37,224 bases of DNA, taken from positions 1 through 37,224 of the forward strand of contig CAZFJU010000009.1 of the NCBI GenBank assembly GCA_964518995.1, given 5' to 3'. This stretch comes from ZC4RG20 sp964518995. GTDB lineage: Bacteria; Pseudomonadota; Gammaproteobacteria; Steroidobacterales; Rariloculaceae. Made by a program: the position numbers and the translations under genes. Position 1 is the first letter of the stretch, and each line of letters opens with the position of its first letter. Positions 21,308 through 29,574 of this stretch are shown here, piece after piece. The notes under the pieces are model-generated. The model was not told the DNA's origin. It ran no database searches and saw only the letters and a list, made by a program, of their open reading frames with translations.

Positions 21308-22717
21308 TTACAGGCTGTAGTACAGATCGAACTCGACGGGATGAGTCGCCATCTGGACACGCTGAATTTCCTGCCGCTTCAGCGCGATGTAGCCGTCGAT
21401 CAACTCGTCGCTGAACACGTCGCCCTTTTTCAGGAACGCACGATCACGATCGAGCGCCTCGAGCGCCTCGAGCAGAGAGAAGCAGACGGTCGGGATCTCT
21501 TTTTCTTCCTCCGGCGGCAGATCGTAAAGGTCCTTGTCCATCGGCTCGCCCGGGTGAATCTTGTTCTGAATGCCATCGAGCCCTGCCATCATCATCGCGG
21601 TGAACGCGAGATAGGGATTCGCCGTGCTGTCCGGGAAGCGGATCTCGATGCGGCGCCCCTTCGGGTTCGGGATATACGGGATGCGGATCGATGCCGAGCG
21701 GTTTCTCGCCGAGTACGCAATCAAGGTCGGCGCCTCGAAGTGCTTCACGAGCCGCTTGTAGCTGTTCGTCGACGCGTTCGTGAACGCATTCAACGCATGC
21801 GCGTGCTTCATGATGCCGCCGATGTAGTAGAGCGCGAGCTCGGAAAGGCCGCCGTAGCCGTCACCCGTGAAAAGGTTCTTGCCCTCCTTCGCGAGCGACT
21901 GGTGCACGTGCATACCGCTGCCGTTATCGCCGACGAGCGGCTTGGGCATGAACGTCGCGGTCTTGCCGTAGCTGGCCGCGACGTTCTGCACGACGTATTT
22001 CAGTATCTGCACCTCGTCGGCCTTGCGGACGAGCGTGCCGAAACGCACGCCGATCTCGCCCTGGCCGGCCGTCGCGACCTCGTGGTGGTGCACCTCGGGC
22101 TGCAGCCCCATCTCCTCGAGCGCAAGGCACATCGCCGAGCGAATGTCGTGCTGCGAATCGACCGGCGGGACCGGAAAATAGCCGCCCTTCACGCCCGGGC
22201 GGTGGCCCTGGTTGCCGTCGGCCCGCTGCCGGCCCGACTGCCAATGGCCTTCGACCGAGTCGATCGCGTAAAAGGTCTCGTGCATCGCGACCGACCAGCG
22301 CACGTCGTCGAAGATGAAGAATTCGTTCTCCGGACCGAAGAACGCGGTATCGGCTATGCCCGTGGATTTGAGATACGCCTCTGCGCGCTTCGCCGCGGAG
22401 CGCGGATCGCGCAGATAACCCTGCATCGTCGCCGGCTCGATGACATCGCAGCGCACGATCAACGTCGGCTCCTCGGAGAAGACGTCCAGCACCGCCGTGT
22501 CGGTATCCGGCATCAGAATCATGTCGGACTCGTTAATGCCCTTCCAGCCGGCAATGGATGAGCCATCGAACATCTTGCCGTCCTCGAAGAAGCTCTCGTC
22601 GACCATGCTCGACGGCACCGTCACGTGCTGCTCCTTGCCGCGGGTGTCCGTCAGCCGCAGGTCGACGAACTTGACGCCCTTTTCCTTCATCATCTCTAAC
22701 ACTTCGGCTGCGGACAT
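21308..22717 (-). CDS. glnA: Glutamine synthetase type I
   Basis: The 469-residue length is standard for GSI-beta. Marks: KFVDLRLTDTRGKEQHV (beta-grasp N-terminus), FDGSSIAGWKGINESDM, FFGPENEFFIFD (metal-binding Glu), GQGEIGVRFGTLV, NGSGMHVHQSL (conserved His and Gly loop), RNRSASIRIP, RIEIRFPDSTANPYLAF, and PMDKDLYDLPPEE with the adenylylation Tyr. It makes glutamine from glutamate, ammonia and ATP, and forms a dodecamer whose activity is tuned by adenylylation. Start is ATG 22717, preceded by GGAGGAAACC, an excellent ribosome site. A longer frame to 22816 contains the sigma-54 promoter and is not used. Transcription is probably NtrC-dependent. Confidence 0.97.
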   Translation of the reverse strand: MSAAEVLEMMKEKGVKFVDLRLTDTRGKEQHVTVPSSMVDESFFEDGKMFDGSSIAGWKGINESDMILMPDTDTAVLDVFSEEPTLIVRCDVIEPATMQGYLRDPRSAAKRAEAYLKSTGIADTAFFGPENEFFIFDDVRWSVAMHETFYAIDSVEGHWQSGRQRADGNQGHRPGVKGGYFPVPPVDSQHDIRSAMCLALEEMGLQPEVHHHEVATAGQGEIGVRFGTLVRKADEVQILKYVVQNVAASYGKTATFMPKPLVGDNGSGMHVHQSLAKEGKNLFTGDGYGGLSELALYYIGGIMKHAHALNAFTNASTNSYKRLVKHFEAPTLIAYSARNRSASIRIPYIPNPKGRRIEIRFPDSTANPYLAFTAMMMAGLDGIQNKIHPGEPMDKDLYDLPPEEEKEIPTVCFSLLEALEALDRDRAFLKKGDVFSDELIDGYIALKRQEIQRVQMATHPVEFDLYYSL

Positions 22718-22808
22718 GGTTTCCTCCACTTGGTGTTGTCTCCGGCAGGCCAATGCCGGTGATCTGAAATCGTTCGGAGCAGTCAGCTCCGCACGCGTGC
22801 CATCCTGG

Positions 22809-22824
22809 TGCAGCATCCGTGCCA
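22809..22824 (-). promoter_or_regulatory. Sigma-54 (RpoN) promoter of glnA
   Basis: The minus strand reads TGGCACGGATGCTGCA, matching TGGCACG-N4-TTGCA except for one T to C change. The invariant GG (-24) and GC (-12) are ten bases apart, as required. The start of transcription would be near 22797, about 80 bases before the glnA ATG. Possible NtrC half-sites lie at 22806-22812 (TGGTGCA, overlapping the promoter) and 22899-22905 (CGCACCA). The rest of the 333-base gap 22718-23050 shows no other clear element. Confidence 0.85.
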
Positions 22825-23050
22825 GTCGGCTCGCTCTATGTAATGCTTTGATTCAATTATCGATATAGCGAGAGACCGGCTGCGGTCCGCGATGGCGGCG
22901 CACCATAATAGGGCGTAAGTCGGCCGCAGGATGCGCCTATTTGGTGCGAACTGCCAGCCTCGCCGCACCGCCCACGCGCTGCACGGAGTCGCGAACCGAG
23001 CCTGTCGCTTATACTGGCGCGCCTTCTCCTGCGCCTGCGGAGCTCATGTC

Positions 23051-24601
23051 ATGGTGTCGATGGAACAGCTGGTGTCCTTGAGTAAACGCCGAGGGTTCGT
23101 TTTCCCGTCGAGCGAGATCTACGGCGGTCTGAACGGCTGCTGGGACTACGGTCCGCTGGGAGTAGAGCTCAAGCGCAACCTGAAGAGCGCCTGGTGGGAC
23201 GACATGATCGCGCATCATGACGAGACCGCGGCGCCTGCCGACGCGCCTTCACCTTACGCGATGGTCGGCCTCGACTCGTCGATCCTGATGAATCCGCGCG
23301 TCTGGGAGGCCAGCGGTCACCTCAGCGGCTTCGCCGATCCGATGGTCGACTGCCGTGAGACGCGCGCCCGATATCGCGCGGATCAGCTGGTGGTGTTTCG
23401 CGTTCTCGCCGACGAACCCCTCGATGCGCCGCTGTTCGCGTCCCCGGGCGAGTGGGGCAAGTCCACCGAAGAGGTGCTGGTCGAGCCGCACAAAAAGCGC
23501 ATTGCCGCGCTCGCGAAGCGGCATCGCGATGCGCCCCTGCGCATCGAGGCCGTCCCCGGCGCTCTCGAGGACGACGCGCTGCGCAGCGTGACGCTCGCCC
23601 CCGGAGCGCGAGAGCCCGGGTCATTGACGGCGCCGCGCGCCTTCAACTTGATGTTCAAGACCAATGTGGGCGCGCTCCAGGATGCCTCGAGCGTCACGTA
23701 TCTGCGGCCCGAGACGGCGCAAGGTATTTTTGTGAATTTCCGCAATGTTCTCGACACTGCGCGAATTCGCGTGCCGTTCGGGATCGGTCAAATCGGCAAG
23801 GCGTTTCGCAACGAGATCAACCCGCGAAACTTCACGTTTCGAAGCCGCGAGTTCGAGCAAATGGAGATCGAGTTCTTCTGCAGGGCCGAGCAGGCGGCAG
23901 AGTGGTATCGGTATTGGCGCGACCGGCGATATGCCTGGTATACGTCGCTCGGCATCCGCTCTGCGAATCTCGAGCTTCGCGAGCATGAGGCGTCGGAGCT
24001 CGCGCACTACGCCGCGAGCTGTGCCGACATCGAGTACCGCTTTCCGTTCGGTCAAAGCGAGCTCGAAGGCATTGCGAACCGCGCGGACTTCGATCTTCGG
24101 CAGCACATGCAAATGAGCGGCAAGGATCTGCGCTACATCGACGACCTCGAGCCCGATGCGGACAAGCGGCGCTATCTGCCCCACGTCATTGAACCATCGG
24201 CGGGTGCGGATCGGGCGGCGCTCGCGTTCCTATGCGATGCGTACAGCGAGGACGAGGTGGGTGGCGAAGCCCGTACGGTGCTGCGCTTTCATCCGCGGCT
24301 CGCGCCGATCAAGGTGGCGGTGCTGCCGTTGGTGCGCAAGGAAGGGATGGACCAGGCCGCGCTCGATCTCTATCGGAGCCTGCGCAAGCGGTTCACCGCG
24401 TTCTACGACGAGAAGGCGGCGATCGGCCGGCGTTATCGCCGGCAGGACGAGGCCGGCACGCCGTTCTGCGTCACCGTCGACGGCGAAACGCTGTCCGACG
24501 GCACCGTGACGGTGCGGGACCGCGACACCTGCGAGCAGACCCGTATCGCGGCGGACCGCCTGCACGATTTCCTCGACGAACGCGTCGGGGCGCCTGCTTG
24601 A
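23051..24601 (+). CDS. glyS: Glycyl-tRNA synthetase, single-chain (alpha2) type
   Basis: The 516-residue class II synthetase charges tRNA-Gly. It begins MVSMEQLVSLSKRRGFVFPSSEIYGG, continues GCWDYGPLGVELKRNLK (motif 1 region), and has FRNEINPRNFTFRSREFEQMEIEFF (motif 2). ELEGIANRADFDLRQH and a C-terminal anticodon-binding domain (RLAPIKVAVLPLV) complete it. TYLRPETAQGIFVNF is the characteristic alpha2 GlyRS sequence shared with Thermus, archaeal and eukaryotic enzymes. It is unrelated in layout to the alpha2-beta2 GlyQ/GlyS of most gammaproteobacteria, and no glyQ is present. ATG 23051 is chosen for GGAG at 23039-23042. The open frame back to 22931 is not protein-like. gmhB overlaps its stop. 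Confidence 0.94.
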   Translation: MVSMEQLVSLSKRRGFVFPSSEIYGGLNGCWDYGPLGVELKRNLKSAWWDDMIAHHDETAAPADAPSPYAMVGLDSSILMNPRVWEASGHLSGFADPMVDCRETRARYRADQLVVFRVLADEPLDAPLFASPGEWGKSTEEVLVEPHKKRIAALAKRHRDAPLRIEAVPGALEDDALRSVTLAPGAREPGSLTAPRAFNLMFKTNVGALQDASSVTYLRPETAQGIFVNFRNVLDTARIRVPFGIGQIGKAFRNEINPRNFTFRSREFEQMEIEFFCRAEQAAEWYRYWRDRRYAWYTSLGIRSANLELREHEASELAHYAASCADIEYRFPFGQSELEGIANRADFDLRQHMQMSGKDLRYIDDLEPDADKRRYLPHVIEPSAGADRAALAFLCDAYSEDEVGGEARTVLRFHPRLAPIKVAVLPLVRKEGMDQAALDLYRSLRKRFTAFYDEKAAIGRRYRRQDEAGTPFCVTVDGETLSDGTVTVRDRDTCEQTRIAADRLHDFLDERVGAPA

Positions 24602-25146
24602 GCGGGGCGGAACGAAAATTGATCGTGCTCGATCGGGACGGTGTCATTAATGCGGACTCGGACGAGTACATCAAGACGCCGGACGAATGGCGGCCGCTGC
24701 CAGGCAGCATCGACGCCATCGCGCGCCTCGTCCGTGCAGGCTATGACGTCGTGGTGGCGACGAATCAGTCCGGCGTGGGACGCGGCCTCTTCACCGCAGA
24801 CGCCCTCGATGCGATTCACGCGCGCATGCAGGCGGAGGTGGCCGCTGCGGGCGGCGTGATCAACGCGATTTACGTCTGCCCACATGCTCCGGGGGACGAC
24901 TGCGCATGCCGCAAGCCGCGGCCGGGGCTGCTTGCACAGATCGCCCGCGACTTTGGGCTCCCGCTGACCGACGTGCCCTTCGTCGGCGACAAGCTGAGCG
25001 ATGTGCAGGCGGCCATTGCCGCGGGCGCGCGTCCCATTTTCGTGATGACTCCCGAGCGGGGAGCCGATCTCGATAAGGTCCGCGAGCTCGACGTCGAGAT
25101 TTACCCGAACCTCGCGCGAGTCGTCGATATGCTTCTAGATGAGTGA
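24598..25146 (+). CDS. gmhB: D-glycero-beta-D-manno-heptose-1,7-bisphosphate 7-phosphatase
   Basis: The 182-residue HAD phosphatase starts at TTG 24598, overlapping the glyS stop (TTGA). LIVLDRDGVINADSDEYI holds the nucleophile and acid/base Asp pair (DxD). VVVATNQSGVGRG is motif II. The zinc loop CPHAPGDDCACRKPRPG has the CxH...CxC arrangement typical of GmhB, and FVGDKLSDVQAA is motif IV. The enzyme makes the heptose precursor for the lipopolysaccharide core. The glyS-gmhB-plsC cluster beside gyrB is conserved in Pseudomonas and relatives. It overlaps plsC by eight bases. Confidence 0.95.
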   Translation: MSGAERKLIVLDRDGVINADSDEYIKTPDEWRPLPGSIDAIARLVRAGYDVVVATNQSGVGRGLFTADALDAIHARMQAEVAAAGGVINAIYVCPHAPGDDCACRKPRPGLLAQIARDFGLPLTDVPFVGDKLSDVQAAIAAGARPIFVMTPERGADLDKVRELDVEIYPNLARVVDMLLDE

Positions 25147-25927
25147 GCGGGCTTCGTTGATGCGTCAGTGGCTGGGATCCGTGCTCTTCACGTTCTTCTT
25201 GTTCGCCTCCGTCCCGATCTATGCACCGCTGGTGCTGCTCACCGCGCCGTTGCCGCGGCGTTGGTCGTATCGGGCGGCGTGCTACTGGGTCGACGCTCAG
25301 TTGTGGATGCTCGACAAGCTATGCGGCCTTCGCCACGAAATAAACGGAATCGAGCATCTGCCGACTGAGGCCAGCGTCGTGCTGATGAAGCACTCCTCGG
25401 CGTGGGAGACTTTGGCGCAGCTGAGGTTGTTCCCGCGGCAGACCTGGGTACTGAAGCGCGAGCTCATCTGGGTGCCATTCTTTGGCTGGGTGCTGCAGCT
25501 GCTGAAGCCGGTGGCGATCGACCGGCGCGGCGGCCGGGTGGCCGTCGAGCAGGTCATCTCGCAGGGCCGCGAAAGGCTTGCCGAAGGGCTATGGGTGGTG
25601 ATTTTCCCCGAAGGGACCCGGGTGCCGTTCGGCCAGACGGGCCGTTTCGGTCTGAGCGGCGCGTTGCTCGCCAAGGGCGCAGGTAAGCCGGTCATCCCCG
25701 TCGCGCACGATGCGGGCCGCTATTGGCCGCGCCGAGGTTGGCTCAAGCGGCCGGGGACGATCCGCGTCCGGATCGGGCCGCCGATCGGGACCACCGGCCG
25801 AGATCCGCGCGACGTGATGGCGGAGGTGCGCAAGTGGATCGAGGAGACCCTCGTGGAGCTCGACGCGCTGGCCGCAGCGGGCGCGACAAGCGCGCCGGTC
25901 CGCGGCCAGGCCGTCGAGAAGAGCTAA
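25139..25927 (+). CDS. plsC: 1-acyl-sn-glycerol-3-phosphate acyltransferase
   Basis: This 262-residue membrane-associated acyltransferase has an N-terminal hydrophobic anchor (WLGSVLFTFFLFASVPIYAPLVLL). The catalytic motif is MKHSSAWETL: the usual H-x4-D appears as H-x4-E, a variant I know from the KHQSxWET subfamily in Pseudomonas and Neisseria relatives. IFPEGTRVPFG binds the phosphate of the acceptor, and KPVIPVAHDAG is motif IV. It makes phosphatidate in the inner membrane. ATG 25139 overlaps the gmhB end. gyrB converges 37 bases after its stop. Confidence 0.93.
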   Translation: MSERASLMRQWLGSVLFTFFLFASVPIYAPLVLLTAPLPRRWSYRAACYWVDAQLWMLDKLCGLRHEINGIEHLPTEASVVLMKHSSAWETLAQLRLFPRQTWVLKRELIWVPFFGWVLQLLKPVAIDRRGGRVAVEQVISQGRERLAEGLWVVIFPEGTRVPFGQTGRFGLSGALLAKGAGKPVIPVAHDAGRYWPRRGWLKRPGTIRVRIGPPIGTTGRDPRDVMAEVRKWIEETLVELDALAAAGATSAPVRGQAVEKS

Positions 25928-25964
25928 GCTGCGGCCATAGCCCCGACGATCGGCAGCAGGATCG

Positions 25965-28379
25965 TCAGACGTCGAGATTCGACACCGACAAGGCGTTTCG
26001 TTCGATGAAGTCGCGTCGCGGCTCCACTTGATCGCCCATCAGCGTGCTGAAGATCTCGTCTGCGGCAACGGCGTCCTCGATACGCACTTGCATCAAGCGC
26101 CGCGTGTTGGGATTCACCGTTGTATCCCACAGCTGGTCCGGATTCATCTCGCCGAGACCCTTGTAGCGCTGGATCGTCTGGCCCTGCTTTGCCTGCGCCA
26201 TCATCCAGTCAACCGCTTCCGGCAGGCTCGCCACTTCTTTCCGCTCCTTGCCTCGAACCACATAGGCACCCGCGGTTAGCAGATCCTTGAAGCTCGCGCC
26301 GATGGTTGCGATACGCTGGTATTCCGGAGAGCGGAAGAAACCGGCCTGGAGCGACTTCGTCATCGTGACGCCATGATGCTCCCGAGTTACGTATATCACC
26401 GGATCGGCGCTCGTCCCAGCCGGCTGATGATGAACGCGGTAGCGCGGGCCTGCGCCGTTCAGCGCCTTCAGGCGCTCCTCGAGCCGTGCAGCCCATGAAG
26501 CCATGTGTGCATTGTCTTCGAGCTGCTCCGACGCGATGGCCGGCAACCACATCATCGCGCTAAGCACGTTCGCGTCGTAGCGCTTGCCCCAGCGCTCGAT
26601 GATCGCCTTCACCTCCATGTACTGCTGAGCCAGATGCTCGAGCGTCTCGCCTTGAATGGCCGCCCCTTCCGCCCCTGTGTACAGCGCCGTGTCCTCGATC
26701 GCGTTCCGCAGCAACAATGCGTTCAGCTCCGCATCGTCCTTCACGTAAGTCTCGCTCTTGCCGCGCTTGACCTTATACAGCGGCGGTTGCGCGATATAGA
26801 CGTGTCCTCGCTCGATCAGCTCCGGCATTTGGCGATAGAAGAACGTCAGCAACAGCGTGCGGATGTGCGAGCCGTCGACGTCCGCGTCCGTCATGATAAT
26901 GATTCGGTGGTAGCGAAGGTTATCCGGGTCGAACTCCTCCCGGCCTACGCCACAGCCCAGCGCCGTAATCAGCGTACCGACCTCGGCAGACTGTAACATC
27001 TTGTCAAATCTAGCTTTTTCGACGTTCAGGATCTTCCCTTTGAGCGGCAGCACGGCCTGCGTGCGCCGGTCACGACCCTGCTTGGCGGAGCCGCCTGCAG
27101 AATCGCCCTCGACCAGGAAGAGTTCCGACAGCGCCGGGTCTTTTTCCTGACAATCCGCGAGCTTGCCCGGCAGCCCAGCCACATCGAGCGCGCTCTTGCG
27201 GCGAGTCATCTCCCTCGCCCGGCGAGCCGCTTCCCGCGCGCGCGCCGCTTCGATGATCTTGCCGACGATGATCTTCGCATCGGTCGGATGCTCGAGCAGG
27301 AACGTCGCCAGCTGATCCGCGACGACTTGCTCCGTCACGGCCTTTGCCTCCGACGAGACAAGCTTGTCCTTCGTCTGCGATGAGAATTTCGGGTCCGGCA
27401 GCTTGACGGAAAGCACGGCCGTCAAACCTTCACGCGCATCGTCGCCCGTCGGGGTGATCTTTTCGCGCTTACCGATCCCTTCACTTTCGATGTAGTGATT
27501 GAGCGTACGAGTCATCGCCGCGCGGAAGCCGGCGAGATGCGTGCCGCCGTCGCGCTGCGGAATGGTGTTCGTATAGCAGAACATCGACTCCTGATAGCCG
27601 TCGTTCCACTGCAACGCCGCCTCGATCTGAATCGGACCGCGCTTATCCTGAAAGTAAATCACCGTCGGATGAAGCGGCGTCTTGTTACGATTCAAGTGGT
27701 TTACGAACGCCTTGATGCCGCCGACGTATTCGAACGTATCGTGACGTGAATCGCGCTCGTCGGTGAGCATGATACGGACGCCGGAGTTCAGGAACGAAAG
27801 CTCCCGCAGCCGCTTCGCGAGGGTGTCGTAGTCGAACTCGAGGTTCGAGAACACCTTTGGGCTCGGCTGAAAGCTAATCGTGGTGCCGGTGCGCTCCGTC
27901 GGACCGATTTCCGCCAACGGTGCCAGCGGCTCCCCGCTCGCATATTTCTGCTGGTAAATCTTGCCGTTACGATGAATCGTGAGGACTAGCGACTCCGACA
28001 ACGCATTCACGACGGAGACACCGACGCCGTGCAGGCCGCCGGAAACCTTGTACGAGTTGTCGTCGAACTTGCCGCCCGCGTGGAGCACGGTCATGATGAC
28101 CTCAGCCGCGGAGCGTCCCTCGTCCGGATGAATATCTACAGGAATGCCGCGGCCGTCATCGGACACCGTGATGGACTCGTCCGCATGGATCGTCACGCTG
28201 ACTTCGCTGCAATAGCCGGCCAGGGCCTCGTCGATCGAGTTATCGACCACCTCGAAAACCATGTGATGGAGACCGGTGCCGTCATCGGTGTCACCGATGT
28301 ACATTCCCGGCCGCTTACGTACCGCTTCAAGGCCCTTTAAGACCTTGATATTTTTCGAGGTATAATCGCTCTGCGTCAT
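25965..28379 (-). CDS. gyrB: DNA gyrase subunit B
   Basis: The 804-residue length and motifs are those of GyrB. The GHKL ATPase begins with KGLEAVRKRPGMYIGD, then VFEVVDNSIDEALAG, then VSDDGRGIPVDIH and GGLHGVGVSVVNALS. The transducer follows, then the TOPRIM domain (LFLVEGDSAGGSAKQGRDR, catalytic Glu, and TDADVDGSHIRTLLLTFF, the DxD metal site). The C-terminal GyrA-binding part contains QRYKGLGEMNPDQLWDTTVNP. It introduces negative supercoils with GyrA. Start is ATG 28379, 18 bases after the recF stop, in a dnaA-dnaN-recF-gyrB unit. Confidence 0.98.
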   Translation of the reverse strand: MTQSDYTSKNIKVLKGLEAVRKRPGMYIGDTDDGTGLHHMVFEVVDNSIDEALAGYCSEVSVTIHADESITVSDDGRGIPVDIHPDEGRSAAEVIMTVLHAGGKFDDNSYKVSGGLHGVGVSVVNALSESLVLTIHRNGKIYQQKYASGEPLAPLAEIGPTERTGTTISFQPSPKVFSNLEFDYDTLAKRLRELSFLNSGVRIMLTDERDSRHDTFEYVGGIKAFVNHLNRNKTPLHPTVIYFQDKRGPIQIEAALQWNDGYQESMFCYTNTIPQRDGGTHLAGFRAAMTRTLNHYIESEGIGKREKITPTGDDAREGLTAVLSVKLPDPKFSSQTKDKLVSSEAKAVTEQVVADQLATFLLEHPTDAKIIVGKIIEAARAREAARRAREMTRRKSALDVAGLPGKLADCQEKDPALSELFLVEGDSAGGSAKQGRDRRTQAVLPLKGKILNVEKARFDKMLQSAEVGTLITALGCGVGREEFDPDNLRYHRIIIMTDADVDGSHIRTLLLTFFYRQMPELIERGHVYIAQPPLYKVKRGKSETYVKDDAELNALLLRNAIEDTALYTGAEGAAIQGETLEHLAQQYMEVKAIIERWGKRYDANVLSAMMWLPAIASEQLEDNAHMASWAARLEERLKALNGAGPRYRVHHQPAGTSADPVIYVTREHHGVTMTKSLQAGFFRSPEYQRIATIGASFKDLLTAGAYVVRGKERKEVASLPEAVDWMMAQAKQGQTIQRYKGLGEMNPDQLWDTTVNPNTRRLMQVRIEDAVAADEIFSTLMGDQVEPRRDFIERNALSVSNLDV

Positions 28380-28397
28380 CTGATTCCAAATCTTGGG

Positions 28398-29477
28398 CTA
28401 AACTGACTCATTATAGCACTGGAGCACCGCGCCCTGTTCCACGTGGAACACAGGGTAGCGGCGGTCCACCGGCAGGAGGTCAGCCGATAAGCCCGTTATC
28501 ATCAGCTGAGCATTCAAACTGCCTACTTCCCGCAATAATCGACCGAGAGCACCGCGATCGAGCTCGGCCGCCGGATCGTCGATCAACAGCACGCAATCTC
28601 GCGCGCCTTGCGCCGTGGCCTCTTGGATTTGCGCGATGACCAACGCTGCCGCACACAGCTTCTGTTGCCCGCGAGACGCCTCGACTGCCAAGTCCGCCTC
28701 ACCGAGACGAACCTGCAGATCCGCGCGGTGAGGACCGGCGCCGGTATGGCCCATCGCCCGATCCCGTTCGAGGTTCTCGCGAAGCGCGTCGCTTAGGCTC
28801 AGGTCCGCTCGCCATCCGGACCGATAGCGCACATCCAGCGACCGTCCAATAAGTCGCTCTGTGATTGCCGACGCGTTAGGTCCGAACCGATGCACATAGT
28901 TAGACCGCGCGCGGCTCACTTCGTTGCCGAATTCGACCACCGCTGCGTTCCACGGCTCAAGCGCCGCTCGGCTCGCACCGCCTTTGAGGGCCGCATTGCG
29001 CTGTCCGAGCACGCGCCGGTATCGCTTCCATGCCTGAAGGTAACCGTGTTCCACGTGGAACACCCCCCAGTCGATGAACCGGCGCCGCTCGCTCGGTCCC
29101 CCTTCGATTAAGCGATGAACGCCCGGATCGATGACATCAACGGCGAAAAGCTGCGCCACTTCGGTGACCGAGGCACCCGATCGGCGATCAATGCGGTAAT
29201 GGACGCCGTCCGCATCAAAGCGTACGCCAACACGGTGGACGGCCGAGTCCGCCCGATGCTCGACGTGTGCCGCCAATGTGGATCGACCGTGTTGAACCAG
29301 CCGCCGCGTTTCCCGGGTCCGGAAGGAGCGACCGCGCCCAATCAGATGCAGCGCTTCGAGCAGGCTCGTCTTACCAGCGCCGTTCGGGCCAAAAAAGTAG
29401 TTACAGGTGGGGTGAAGGCGACAATCGACGTCTTTGAGGATCCTGACGCCGTCGACTCGAATTCGTTCCAGCGGCAT
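28398..29477 (-). CDS. recF: Recombination/repair ATPase RecF
   Basis: The 359-residue ABC-type (SMC-like) ATPase starts MPLERIRVDGVRILKD at ATG 29477. Walker A is FGPNGAGKTSLLEALH, the signature region is EASRGQQKLCAAALVIA, and Walker B is CVLLIDDPAAELD. RecF loads RecA at gaps with RecO and RecR. Upstream in-frame starts (to 29621) overlap dnaN and lack RecF character. The reading frame contains two perfect parS palindromes (28435-28450 and 29047-29062), each read in the same frame as F-H-V-E: VFHVEQG near the end and VFHVEHG in the middle. The protein thus carries two segments set by DNA-site constraints. Confidence 0.95.
   Translation of the reverse strand: MPLERIRVDGVRILKDVDCRLHPTCNYFFGPNGAGKTSLLEALHLIGRGRSFRTRETRRLVQHGRSTLAAHVEHRADSAVHRVGVRFDADGVHYRIDRRSGASVTEVAQLFAVDVIDPGVHRLIEGGPSERRRFIDWGVFHVEHGYLQAWKRYRRVLGQRNAALKGGASRAALEPWNAAVVEFGNEVSRARSNYVHRFGPNASAITERLIGRSLDVRYRSGWRADLSLSDALRENLERDRAMGHTGAGPHRADLQVRLGEADLAVEASRGQQKLCAAALVIAQIQEATAQGARDCVLLIDDPAAELDRGALGRLLREVGSLNAQLMITGLSADLLPVDRRYPVFHVEQGAVLQCYNESV
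28435..28450. promoter_or_regulatory. parS site (ParB binding) inside the 3' end of recF
   Basis: TGTTCCACGTGGAACA is a perfect 16-bp palindrome. It equals the parS sequence I know as the Pseudomonas-type consensus for chromosomal ParB. Centromere-like sites of this kind cluster near the origin, and dnaA lies about 3.7 kb away. Confidence 0.9.
29047..29062. promoter_or_regulatory. parS site (ParB binding) in the middle of recF
   Basis: This is a second exact copy of TGTTCCACGTGGAACA, 612 bases from the first and in the same codon phase (612 is divisible by 3), so both encode the same peptide FHVE. The exact match of two 16-bp palindromes in coding DNA is far beyond chance. Confidence 0.9.
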
Positions 29478-29574
29478 GCACTGACCTTCAGCCGCGCCCG
29501 CGCCGCTACCCGAGGCAGCTCTCTGCGGCGCGTCTTGCGTCGCCCGGCGTGGTTGCTCCGGGCATCCAAGCGGC

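Noticed and set aside
21341..22561. 406-codon plus-strand frame opposite glnA
   Set aside because: Arg/His/Val-rich antisense shadow of glutamine synthetase, with no ribosome site or family features.
22931..23050. N-terminal extension of GlyRS from an upstream ATG
   Set aside because: The added residues are Cys/Arg-rich and unlike any GlyRS; ATG 23051 has a proper ribosome site and the expected N-terminus.
25945..25966. Inverted repeat GACGATC/GATCGTC between convergent plsC and gyrB as a terminator
   Set aside because: The right arm overlaps the gyrB stop codon, the stem is only 7 bp and no U tract follows on either strand.
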